Below are positions 22,975-30,699 of a DNA stretch of 64,000 nucleotides, one piece after another. The DNA is from Bittarella massiliensis (ex Durand et al. 2017) (lineage in GTDB: Bacteria > Bacillota > Clostridia > Oscillospirales > Ruminococcaceae), in NCBI RefSeq assembly GCF_001486165.1, contig NZ_LN908977.1:567621-631620 (forward strand), given 5' to 3'. The position numbers were made by a program, and so were the translations under genes. How positions within the stretch are numbered: the stretch's first letter is position 1; every line of letters starts with the position of its first letter. A model generated the notes under the pieces. It did no database searches and was not told where the DNA came from. It saw only the letters and a program-made list of their open reading frames with translations.

Positions 22975-24141
22975 CTAGGGCATTTCGCAGAGGATGAGGG
23001 GGATGACCATCTCCGGGGCGGTGAGACCGGCGTGGTGGCCGAAGTAGAGGTGGCCCTTGTCCGGCGCGTTGGGGGTGCGGTATTTGAGGTAGCGGTCCCC
23101 CACGGCACAGGCCACAAAGTCCCCCACAAAATCCAGCGATTTGGGGTGGGGCGTGCCCGGCCCAAAGAGCTGGCGGGCAAAGGCCTCCTCCCGGGTGAGG
23201 AGGAGAAAATCCGCCCCCAGGTGCTTTTGGAAGAGGGCGGGGAAGTCGGCCTTTCGGTCGGGGCGGACAAAGAGGGAGGCGGCCCGGGCGTCCATCGAGG
23301 GGGGGAGGAGCAGGCAGGCGGCCAGCTCCTCGATCTCGTTGAGGTAGACCGGCTGGGGCTCCACATTCCGCAGGCCGTGGTCGGCCGAGACGATGAGGAG
23401 GGTGTCCTCCAACTGGGCGCACATGGCCTCGACCTGGGCGCTGAAGCGGCGGACCATCTCCTTGATGCCGTCGGTGTAGCAGCCCTGTTTGTGCATGGTG
23501 GAGTCGGGCTCGAACCAGTAGGCGTAGATGAAGTTTTGCTGGCCGTTTCGGCAGATCTCGGCGATGGTGTCGCAGTAGGTCTGCACGTCGTCGGCGTGCA
23601 CCAGGGTGTGGGGCCCCTCCCGGAAGGGGATGAAGGAGGGCTGCAGGTTGTAGGTGTGCACCCCGCTGCCGGCCTCGGCGATCCGCTCGTAGATGGTCTT
23701 GTAGGAGAGGAAGCGGTCGTTTGCCCGGCCGCCGGCGATTTCCTCCCCGGAGAAGCTGTCCTGGTTGGGGAAGATGTCGATGCAGCGGCAATACTCCTTG
23801 AAGTAGAGCGACCAGCCGAGGCTGCCGTGTTCCAGCGGGGAGAGGCCGGAGTTGTAGGTGGTGGTGGCCGCCGCAGTGGTGGAGGGGTAGACCGAGGTCA
23901 GCTCCCGGCGCAGGTGGCGGCGAAAGAAGTCGTCGGGGGCCAGATCGTGTTCGAGCATATCGACCCCCAGGCCGTCAAAGATCATAAAGACCACGTTGCG
24001 GGGGCCTTTTTGCAGGGCCTGGTCCAGTTCGGGCAGGGTGGCGTGGGTGTCCTGCACCCCGTAGTGGCGCAGGACGGAGGAGATGGCCCCCAACAGGCTG
24101 TTGGGGTAGTCGGGAAAGACGATGGCTTCTTTGGTCTGCAT
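22975..24141 (-). CDS. Alkaline-phosphatase-superfamily (type I phosphodiesterase) protein
   Basis: This 388-residue protein has the metal-binding start VVFMIFDGLGVDMLEHD (residues about 48-64) and the SVYPSTTAAATTTYNSG segment with the nucleophilic Thr, typical of nucleotide pyrophosphatase/phosphodiesterase relatives. Later metal ligands are AYWFEPDSTMHKQG, VSADHGLRN and a C-terminal FGHHAGLT. No signal peptide, so it acts inside the cell. Substrate unknown. ATG at 24139-24141 follows AAAGGAGG. A TAAAAT preceded by TGTGG (24272-24277, minus strand) is its probable extended -10. Confidence 0.88.
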   Translation of the reverse strand: MQTKEAIVFPDYPNSLLGAISSVLRHYGVQDTHATLPELDQALQKGPRNVVFMIFDGLGVDMLEHDLAPDDFFRRHLRRELTSVYPSTTAAATTTYNSGLSPLEHGSLGWSLYFKEYCRCIDIFPNQDSFSGEEIAGGRANDRFLSYKTIYERIAEAGSGVHTYNLQPSFIPFREGPHTLVHADDVQTYCDTIAEICRNGQQNFIYAYWFEPDSTMHKQGCYTDGIKEMVRRFSAQVEAMCAQLEDTLLIVSADHGLRNVEPQPVYLNEIEELAACLLLPPSMDARAASLFVRPDRKADFPALFQKHLGADFLLLTREEAFARQLFGPGTPHPKSLDFVGDFVACAVGDRYLKYRTPNAPDKGHLYFGHHAGLTAPEMVIPLILCEMP

Positions 24142-24460
24142 GGACGCAGTCCTCCTTTCCCCTGGGCGCGGCGGCCCGGGGCAAACCGCTCCTTTTCGCC
24201 GGGGGCTGTGGAGGGGGGCGACGAAAGGCGAAAATAGAGTGTGACCTGTGTTTTGGCTGTATACGCTTTCTATTTTACCACAAACGGCGGAAAAAGGGCA
24301 GAAAAAAGAGGGATCCCCCCGCTTTGTGTTTGGCCGGTGGCGGGCGGCTTTTCCGCGCCGCCGGTCGCAGGGGGAAAAGGGGGGCGGGCTGCCGGGGAAA
24401 CGGCTGCCCTGTGCGCCCCGCGCTGTTGCCCTGTGCAAAGGGGAGAAAAGGGGGAGGCTT
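24142..24460. other. Intergenic region between the phosphodiesterase and LysR genes
   Basis: About 320 bp. The left half contains the leader and probable promoter of the phosphodiesterase gene (TGTGG-TAAAAT at 24272-24277 on the minus strand). The right half is G-rich and lies behind the LysR gene; I see no terminator with a good T run and no gene. Confidence 0.5.
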
Positions 24461-25354
24461 TTACAGGCTGGATGGCTCGAGGGAGAGACAATCTCGGACG
24501 GTGTCCAGCAGGAGTTGGAGCGGTTTGGTGAGGTACTGGTTTTGGTGAAACATGGCAAACATCTGGTTTTCCATCGCCGCGGCGCGCAGCTCGATTTCTT
24601 GGAGCCGCCCGGCCGACACCGGCTCCGAGAGGAGATTTTCCGGGAGGACCGCGACGCCGAGCCCCGCCTCCGCCGCCTTGACCAGGGCGAGGGAGTTGAC
24701 GCTCTCCCAGGTGGGCTCTGCCGCGAGGCTTTCCGCCGCCAGGAGGCGGTCAAAGGTGTCGCGGATGGCGCTTCCCCGCTCCCGCAGGAGCAGTGGGTAT
24801 TGGCAGAGCTGCGACAGGGAAAGGGGCTGGCGGGGGAGGGAGAGACGGGGGGAACAGGCGGCTTTCAGCCGGTAGGAGCCCAGGGGGATGATGGCGAACC
24901 CCTCTCTGGGGGCCGGGCCTTCCCAAAAGGCGATGTCGGCATCCCCATGGCGCAAAACGTCGATGACGGCGTCCGCGCTCACCACCCTGGCGGAGACCTT
25001 TAGGTGGGGGTATGTCCCGCAAAACCGCTCCAGGATGGCGGGGAGCAGAGAGGTGGCGATGGTGATGCTGGAGACGAGGTGGAGGGGGGTATCCTCCTCC
25101 AGATGGGCCATTCGCCTGTCCAGGTTCCGGCAGGCGATCAGGATGCCCCGCGAGCCCTCCAGAAGAGAGCGGCCGCAGGGGGTGATGGAGACCCCTTTGG
25201 GCAGGCGGTCAAAAAGGGCCGTTCCCGCCTGCGCCTCCAGCTCCGCCACGGCGTGCGAAACGGCCGACTGGGTGATGAACAGCTTTTTGGCGGCCCCTGT
25301 GAAGGAGCCGGTCTCTGCGACTGCCTCGACGATTTCCAGGTGGCGAAGGTTCAT
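24461..25354 (-). CDS. LysR family transcriptional regulator
   Basis: A 297-residue LysR-type regulator: the N-terminal winged helix-turn-helix is complete (MNLRHLEIVEAVAETGSFTG then AAKKLFITQSAVSHAVAELE, residues 1-40), followed by two substrate-binding lobes. Motif LRERGSAIRDTF and VNSLALVKAAEAGLGVAVLP are usual. It is transcribed divergently from the two chromate-transporter genes, 120 bp apart, so it most likely controls them in response to an unknown inducer. Confidence 0.94.
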   Translation of the reverse strand: MNLRHLEIVEAVAETGSFTGAAKKLFITQSAVSHAVAELEAQAGTALFDRLPKGVSITPCGRSLLEGSRGILIACRNLDRRMAHLEEDTPLHLVSSITIATSLLPAILERFCGTYPHLKVSARVVSADAVIDVLRHGDADIAFWEGPAPREGFAIIPLGSYRLKAACSPRLSLPRQPLSLSQLCQYPLLLRERGSAIRDTFDRLLAAESLAAEPTWESVNSLALVKAAEAGLGVAVLPENLLSEPVSAGRLQEIELRAAAMENQMFAMFHQNQYLTKPLQLLLDTVRDCLSLEPSSL

Positions 25355-25408
25355 GATCTCCCTCCCTACACATGAGTAAAAACGATTGAATACACAAAAT
25401 TATATCAT

Positions 25409-25437
25409 TTTACAGATTGCAAAACAAGTGCTATAGT
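25409..25437 (+). promoter_or_regulatory. Promoter of the chromate-transporter pair
   Basis: TTTACA (25409-25414), a 17-bp spacer and TATAGT (25432-25437). The A/T-rich region just upstream (25375-25410) is where a LysR regulator would bind; no clear T-N11-A box was assigned. Confidence 0.6.
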
Positions 25438-25474
25438 TCTCGTGTGCTGCGCGTCGCGAGAGAGGATGATTTTT

Positions 25475-26038
25475 TTGAAGCAAAGGACAAGGACCTACGC
25501 CTGGTTGTTTGGCGTCAATTTATTTATCAGTGCCTTTACATTTGGAGGGGGCTACATCGTCGTGCCGATGGTGCGCCGGTATTTTGTGCAGAAAAAGCGG
25601 TGTTTTACAGAGGAGGAGCTGATGAGCATGGCCGCCATTGCCCAGTCCTCGCCCGGGGCGATCGCCATCAACCTCTCGGCGCTGGCGGGCTATCAGGTGG
25701 CCGGTTTGGGCGGCGTGCTGGTCAGTTGTGTTGCGGCCATCCTCCCCCCGCTCCTCATCCTCGGGGCCGTGTCCGCCTTTTACAGGGTTTTCATCGCCAA
25801 CGCGGTGGTGGCCGCCGTGCTGAAGGGGATGGAGGCGGGGGTGGCGGCGCTGATGGTGGACCTGATCGTGGACATGTGCGCCATGATCGTGAAGGAGAAG
25901 TCCGCCTTTTTGACCGCCATGATCCCAGTCGCCTTTCTGGCAAACTTTGTCTTTCAAATCGGCGCCGTCTACATACTGCTTGCCTGCTGCCTCCTCTGCA
26001 TTGCGCGGGCTGTCTGGAAGAGGAGGGGAGTGCAGTGA
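25475..26038 (+). CDS. Chromate transporter family protein, first half
   Basis: A short (about 187-residue) CHR-domain protein with about five membrane segments. The diagnostic FISAFTFGGGYIVVPMVRRYFV and IAQSSPGAIAINLSALAGYQVAG motifs are present (residues about 12-33 and 52-74). Short CHR proteins act as pairs of opposite topology to expel chromate, or transport another anion. TTG at 25475 has AGAGAGG 9 bp upstream; an ATG at 25466 directly abuts that RBS and is less likely. It overlaps the second half by 4 bp (GTGA). Confidence 0.9.
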   Translation: MKQRTRTYAWLFGVNLFISAFTFGGGYIVVPMVRRYFVQKKRCFTEEELMSMAAIAQSSPGAIAINLSALAGYQVAGLGGVLVSCVAAILPPLLILGAVSAFYRVFIANAVVAAVLKGMEAGVAALMVDLIVDMCAMIVKEKSAFLTAMIPVAFLANFVFQIGAVYILLACCLLCIARAVWKRRGVQ

Positions 26039-26601
26039 GTGCGATTTTGCGGCTGTTTTGGACCTTTCTCAAAATCGGCCTGTTCAGCATTGGGGGCGGG
26101 TACGCGATCATCCCCCTGATCCGCGAGCAGGTGGTGGCAAATTCCGGCTGGATCAGCTCCAAAATGTTCACCGACATCATCACCATTTCCCAGATGACGC
26201 CGGGGCCCCTGGCCGTCAACACCTCGACCTTTGTCGGGCTGCAGGTGGGGGGGATCGCCGGGGCCGTTGCGGCGACGGTCGGCTGCGTTCTCTGCGGCAT
26301 CGTCATCTGTCTGCTGCTGCACCGCTTTTTTCAAAGGCACCAGAGCTCGATCTATGTGTTTGAGGTGTTGAACGGGCTGAAGTCGGCCTCTTTGGGGCTG
26401 ATCGTTTCGGCGGCGGCGACGATCGTCCTGACGGCGCTTTGGGGGGCGCAGCCGGTGCCCATCTCCGACGCCTTCTCCCTTTTGAACGGGACAGCCCTGG
26501 CCATCTTTTCGGTCGCCCTCCTGGTTTTGCGAAGGTGGAAGCCAAACCCCATGCTCGTCATGCTGGCGAGCGGGGTGGCCGGGCTGCTGCTCTACTCGTG
26601 A
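26035..26601 (+). CDS. Chromate transporter family protein, second half
   Basis: The 188-residue partner has the same CHR motifs (IGLFSIGGGYAIIPLIREQVV and ISQMTPGPLAVNTSTFVGLQVGG, residues about 13-33 and 50-72) and ends in a hydrophobic helix. GTG at 26035 overlaps the stop of the first half and follows AGGAGGGGAG. The pair should form one transporter. Chromate as true substrate is doubtful in an anaerobe; sulfate-like oxyanions are an alternative. Confidence 0.92.
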   Translation: MSAILRLFWTFLKIGLFSIGGGYAIIPLIREQVVANSGWISSKMFTDIITISQMTPGPLAVNTSTFVGLQVGGIAGAVAATVGCVLCGIVICLLLHRFFQRHQSSIYVFEVLNGLKSASLGLIVSAAATIVLTALWGAQPVPISDAFSLLNGTALAIFSVALLVLRRWKPNPMLVMLASGVAGLLLYS

Positions 26602-26870
26602 CGCGGCGGCCGCCGCAAGGGGGACAGGCAGGGCGGTTTTGACCGGCTTTTTCAGCGGGGCGCGAAAAAGGGGTGCGCCTGCCTGCCGTCTTTGGGCAGG
26701 GGCGGTGGGAAAGCCCCCGCCCGGATAAGGAGAAGAACGGCCTGCCGCTCTGGGGCGGCAGGCCGTTCCTCTCTGTCGTTTTAGCGGCCGTACCCTGGTT
26801 TTGGCGGGGGGCAGGCGGCTTTGGTTTGGGGCTTTTTGAGGGCCACTGGTTCTGCCGGGGGGAGGGGACG
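26602..26870. other. Intergenic region with a strong hairpin, left of the 51-bp array
   Basis: No gene is supported. The perfect inverted repeat at 26735-26768 is the only structure before the repeats; a worn copy of the array unit may occur at about 26795-26870 (TTTTGGCGGGGGGC, GGTTCTGCCGGGGGG). Confidence 0.5.
26735..26768. terminator. GC-rich hairpin after the chromate genes
   Basis: A perfect 14-bp stem (26735-26748 with 26755-26768) and 6-nt loop. It lacks a clear T run (CTCTCTG follows), so it is a weak terminator or another RNA structure. Confidence 0.5.
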
Positions 26871-27326
26871 AGTTACTTTGGCGGGGGATTTTCTGCTGTC
26901 TCCCGGTTCTGCTGAGGCAAGTTGCTTTGGCATAGGACTTTCTGCCGCCCCCCGGTCCTGCTAAGGGACAAATTGCTTTGGCAGAGGGTTTTCTGCTGTT
27001 CCTCCGTTCTGCCGGGAGGACGAGTTGCTTTGGCAGGGAGCTCCTGCTGCTCCCTGCTTTTACCGTAAGGCAAGTTGCTTTGGCGGGGGGAGTTCTGCTG
27101 TTCCCTAGTCCTGCTATGGGAGAAATTGCTTTGGCGGGGGGATCCTGCTGTTCCCTGGTCCTACCAGGGGAGAAATTGCTTTGGCAGAGAGTTTTCTGCC
27201 GCCCCCTGATTCTGTCGGGGGACAGGTTGCTTTGGCAAGGGGCGTTTTGCTATTCCTTAGCCCTGCTAGGGGACAAATTGCTGTGGCATAGGGCTTTCTG
27301 TTATCGACTGGTTCTACTGGGGGTGG
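26871..27326. repeat. Tandem array of nine about 51-bp units
   Basis: Units begin [AG][AG]TTGCTTTGGC at 26871, 26920, 26971, 27023, 27073, 27124, 27174, 27225 and 27276 (lengths 49-52). Each continues with a G run, TTTCTGCTG, a pyrimidine stretch around CCTGGTCCTGC, and a G run ending in ACA or GAGA. Units are about 70-80% alike. A 17-residue periodic open frame crosses much of it because 51 is a multiple of 3, but unit lengths vary by single bases and no start or family supports a protein. Confidence 0.88.
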
Positions 27327-27611
27327 AATGCTTGGAGCGAGGTTTTCTGCAAGGGAGGTGCCAAGGGAGGGAAAAGGAAGGCGCTCTCTGGAGAGGGACG
27401 GCGCGAGCGGGTGTCTTGAATCGCCGATGGCCGTCGCTTTTTATGCCCGCGACGGGGGGAGGCGGTAAATCGAGTTCGACGCCCTCACGGGGCCGGGCTT
27501 GTGTAACGCCCTTTTCGGGCCGGTGCCCGCCATTTCATTGGTAGTCTTGCTCGCCGCGCCTTCGGTGTGCATGCGGCCCCCTGCTGGCTGGAAAATCGCC
27601 GCCAGAGGGGG
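27327..27611. other. Intergenic region between the 51-bp array and the aminoglycoside phosphotransferase gene
   Basis: No gene or terminator with a T run is visible behind the leftward gene that ends at 27612. The sequence is G-rich near the array and more balanced from 27400 on. Confidence 0.45.
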
Positions 27612-28550
27612 TCAACCCAGATAGGGGGCGGCTGTCTCGAGGGCTGCCTGCAGCTGCGACAGGTAGTCTTGCAGCCGGGGGTCTTGGCAATCGATCTCCC
27701 CTGGGGGGAGGGTGCCCAGATACCAGCGCAGGGTGTCCATCCGCCGCAACAGGAGAAGGGCCGCATAGCGGGGGCGGTGGTCCGCCCAGCGGGCTTCGCT
27801 CCAGCCGTAGCCCTCCAAAAAGGCCTGCCACTGGTCGCCCGAGTGGCGCTCCAGGGAGGAGACCTCGTAGTCGGGGCAGGCGTGGACCGCGGCACAGCCA
27901 AAGTCCACCAAGGTGACGCCGCCTGGCCCACAGAGGAGGTTGCGGGGCGACAGGTCCCCGTGACAGAGTCCCAGGGGGATGCGGCAGGGGTCCAGCCCCG
28001 CCCACAGCCGGCGGATCGGCCCCTGTGCCGAGCGGGGATAGCCGCCCAGCGCGAGCACCGGGTCGCCCTCTGTCAGGCAGGAGAGGTTGTAGGCAATCTG
28101 CCGCTCCAGGGTGGGGGAGAAGGAGTCGCAAAAGCGGTTGTCCCCCACCCACTCCAACCCAAAGCCCTGCACCGGGATTTGGTGCAGCGCCCGGGCGAAA
28201 CGCCCCAGTTCCCGCCAGAGGGAGAGGGCCTCCTCCCCCGAGAGGGCGGTGCCGGGCCGCCCCTCCACAAACTGTTCCACCAGGTAGGCGGTGTCCCCCT
28301 CCGCCCCGCAGAGGAGGGGGCGGGGGACCGGCAGACCCGCTGCCTCGGCGGCACGCAGGCACCAGACTTCCTTTTGATACTCCCTGAGGGCCCCCGGCCG
28401 CAGCCGCAGGAGCAGCTTTTCGCCCCCGGCGAGGCGCAGCGCAAAGACCCGGTTGACGCTGCCCAGGCCGCAGATCTCCTCGACGGCGAGAAGGGACCGG
28501 CCCAGCTCCTCTCGGCAGAGGCGCCGGGCCAGTCCCTCGGGATGGGTCAC
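27612..28550 (-). CDS. Aminoglycoside phosphotransferase/choline kinase family protein
   Basis: The 312-residue protein has the APH fold: a nucleotide-binding lobe (GSVNRVFALRLAGGEKLLLRLRP, with Lys, residues about 30-52), the catalytic loop LCHGDLSPRNLL (residues about 201-212) and the metal-binding VDFGCA. Members phosphorylate aminoglycosides, choline, homoserine or other small alcohols; nothing here selects one. GTG at 28548-28550 overlaps the DUF3783 stop by 4 bp, so the two are co-translated. It is the last gene of its operon. Confidence 0.88.
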   Translation of the reverse strand: MTHPEGLARRLCREELGRSLLAVEEICGLGSVNRVFALRLAGGEKLLLRLRPGALREYQKEVWCLRAAEAAGLPVPRPLLCGAEGDTAYLVEQFVEGRPGTALSGEEALSLWRELGRFARALHQIPVQGFGLEWVGDNRFCDSFSPTLERQIAYNLSCLTEGDPVLALGGYPRSAQGPIRRLWAGLDPCRIPLGLCHGDLSPRNLLCGPGGVTLVDFGCAAVHACPDYEVSSLERHSGDQWQAFLEGYGWSEARWADHRPRYAALLLLRRMDTLRWYLGTLPPGEIDCQDPRLQDYLSQLQAALETAAPYLG

Positions 28551-29113
28551 AGCCGGGAGAGGGCCGCTTCCAGCTCCTCGATGGCGTTTTGCAGGGTCAG
28601 GGGTTCGGGGGCCTTGTCGGCCTCCAAGATCCGGCGGCCCTCCAGGGCGGCGGCGCGCAGGTCGGCGCCCCCGTCGGCCCGGGCCTCGGCCTGTTCGGTC
28701 AGCTGGGTGAGGCGCTGGATCCGCAAAAAGAAGCGGTGCTCCTCCTGCAGCTCAGAAAAGAGCTTGGAGAGGGTCCACTCCCGGTTGTAGGGGGTGATGA
28801 CCGCCTTGAGCTCGATGGTCAGCTCGCTCTCCTTTAGCTGGGCCAGCAGGTGGTCGAGCCGGTCCTTGGTCAGGCCCCCCAGCAAGATGGCCTCCTCCCG
28901 CACCGGGGCGGGGGGCTGGGCGGGCGGCTCTGCGGGCTGGTACCCCGCCAGCCCGGCGCACCAGCCGATGGTCTGGCAGAGGTCGTCCGGCCCCAGCTCC
29001 CGACAGGGGATGCCCAGGTCGCCAAGCACCTCCTGCACCCGGCGGCCCCGGGGCGTGCCCTTTCCCAAGTGGTAGAGGAGAGCAATCTCCTGGGGGATCA
29101 TCCTCGCTTTCAT
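28547..29113 (-). CDS. DUF3783 domain protein
   Basis: A 188-residue protein whose middle (ILLGGLTKDRLDHLLAQL followed by KAVITPYNREWTLSKLFSEL, residues about 73-114) is the DUF3783 domain common in Clostridia. The N-terminus (ALLYHLGKGTPRGRRVQEVL) may form a Rossmann-like half, and the C-terminal about 70 residues are a charged helix. Function unknown. GGGAGG precedes the ATG at 29111-29113. It is translationally coupled to the APH-family gene. Confidence 0.82.
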   Translation of the reverse strand: MKARMIPQEIALLYHLGKGTPRGRRVQEVLGDLGIPCRELGPDDLCQTIGWCAGLAGYQPAEPPAQPPAPVREEAILLGGLTKDRLDHLLAQLKESELTIELKAVITPYNREWTLSKLFSELQEEHRFFLRIQRLTQLTEQAEARADGGADLRAAALEGRRILEADKAPEPLTLQNAIEELEAALSRL

Positions 29114-29239
29114 GGCAGTTCCTCCCAAATCATTGTGTTCTTTGCTATGAGTATACACCAAAAACGGCAAAACCAAAAGCGCCGGGAAAAAGAAAGGGCA
29201 GGCCCCTTCCAAAAAGAGCCGCCCTCTCTACATAAAATT

Positions 29240-30676
29240 TCAAAAGCCCATCTCCCGCAGGCGGGCCACCAGTTTGACGTACTCCTCCCGCACGTCGAAG
29301 CCGCGGTAGTCGTCCCGCCGCAGGTCGATGACGTCCCCGTGGGAGATGCCCCGATAGCCGGTGGCGCGAAAGACCCCCAAAAAATTGCCCCAGACCGCCG
29401 AGGGGACCGACACCAGCCCGTCGTTGGGCCCCTCTGCCGCCTTGACCACGCAGTAGGGAAAGGCGAGGACCATGTCGCTGAGGGCCCCCTTCATCACCGA
29501 GGCGCAGCTCTGGTAGTAGACGCCGGGGCAGTCGGGGGCGATTTGGGCCAGGTGGGCGGCGTAGGCGGTGGTGAACTCCCGGCTGGCGGTGTAGAAGTCG
29601 GGGTGGGTGTCGCCCAGTCTGGCGAACACCCGGTCGACTGCCCGCGCCAGGGCGCGGTAGAGGCCGTCGGGCATCTTCACCAGTCGGTCGATGACCTGGG
29701 AGCCCCGGTGGGGGGTGGAGACGGTGGTCAGGGAGGCCACCTGCGCCCCCATCCCCAGGCAGCTGATCATGTAGCGGGCGTCCAGTCCGCCCTTGGAGTG
29801 GGCGATGATGTTGACCTTTTCGCTGCCGGTCTCGGCCAGGATGGAGAGCACCCGCCGGCGGATGTCGGCGGCGTTTTGCTCCACCGTCCCCCAGGCCTCC
29901 TGGTTGCCATAGTAGAGGCGGGCCCCCAGCCGGGTGAGCTCCTTGGGGATGCGCCCCCAGTAGCAGAAGTGGCGCAGGTCGCGAAAGCCCACCCCGTGCA
30001 GAAGGAGGATGGGGTAGCGGGTGGCGCAGAGGTCGGACTCGGCCCGGACCCGGCGCACCCCCTCCATGAGACAGCCGTGGTCGTACTCAAACCGGGCCTG
30101 CCGGCAGAGGTACCAGGCCGCGAAGAGGCCGATCACCGGCAGGGGGAGGAGCAGGATGACCACCACCCGGCGCACCAGGTTGAGCCATTTGGAGGTGCAG
30201 AGGACCCGCAGCACCCCGTTTGCGCAGAGCGCTGCGGCCAGGAGGAGGGAGACGGCGATGTCCGCTGTCACCAGCGGCCAGGGGAGGGAAAACCGCCGGG
30301 CCAGCCGGGGGTAGAAAAACCAGATGGGGATCTGCGTCAGCAGGGCGTAGATGCCCGCCATGGTGAGAAACCGCCCGTCCCAGAGGACCCGCAGCCGGGC
30401 GGTCTCCCCGTCGCGGCGCGCGCGGGTGGGGAAGGCGCTGAGGCGGACGGCCCCGTAGAGCCAGAGGAGAAGGAGGGCGGCCAGGGAGGACCCTTTGGCT
30501 AGGGGCGGAGCGGCCCACCCCCAGAGGAGGAAGAGGAGCAGCGGCAGGTGCGGCAGCGCCGGCAGGGCGAGGGCCAGCACCCAGCGCCGGCAGAGGTCGA
30601 TGCGCCCGCACCCGTCCAGAATCGCCAGGGCGAGGGTGGCGGCCAGCGCCGACAGGGACACCGAGAGAGGGGACAA
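29240..30676 (-). CDS. Membrane-anchored alpha/beta hydrolase (lipase-like)
   Basis: This 478-residue protein joins an N-terminal membrane part of about five hydrophobic helices (residues about 1-190) to a lipase domain. The domain shows the oxyanion motif YPILLLHGVGFRD, the nucleophile elbow AHSKGGLDARY (Ser in A-H-S-K-G), TPHRGS, and a late DGLVSVPSA region plus GISHGDVI for the Asp and His. The resemblance is to triacylglycerol lipases. Where the catalytic domain faces is not clear. TTG at 30674-30676 follows AAAGGAGG. Confidence 0.85.
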   Translation of the reverse strand: MSPLSVSLSALAATLALAILDGCGRIDLCRRWVLALALPALPHLPLLLFLLWGWAAPPLAKGSSLAALLLLWLYGAVRLSAFPTRARRDGETARLRVLWDGRFLTMAGIYALLTQIPIWFFYPRLARRFSLPWPLVTADIAVSLLLAAALCANGVLRVLCTSKWLNLVRRVVVILLLPLPVIGLFAAWYLCRQARFEYDHGCLMEGVRRVRAESDLCATRYPILLLHGVGFRDLRHFCYWGRIPKELTRLGARLYYGNQEAWGTVEQNAADIRRRVLSILAETGSEKVNIIAHSKGGLDARYMISCLGMGAQVASLTTVSTPHRGSQVIDRLVKMPDGLYRALARAVDRVFARLGDTHPDFYTASREFTTAYAAHLAQIAPDCPGVYYQSCASVMKGALSDMVLAFPYCVVKAAEGPNDGLVSVPSAVWGNFLGVFRATGYRGISHGDVIDLRRDDYRGFDVREEYVKLVARLREMGF

Positions 30677-30699
30677 GGGGAAAACCTCCTTTCGCGCGG

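Noticed and set aside
26871-27326. CRISPR array
   Set aside because: Repeats are directly adjacent, degenerate, without unique spacers, and no cas genes are present. The same holds for the arrays at 11, 38 and 56 kb.
26978-27544. A 188-codon frame over the 51-bp array with a 17-residue repeat (GDKLLW...)
   Set aside because: The periodicity follows from the 51-bp unit; unit lengths vary by one base, no RBS or start fits, and the opposite strand is equally open.
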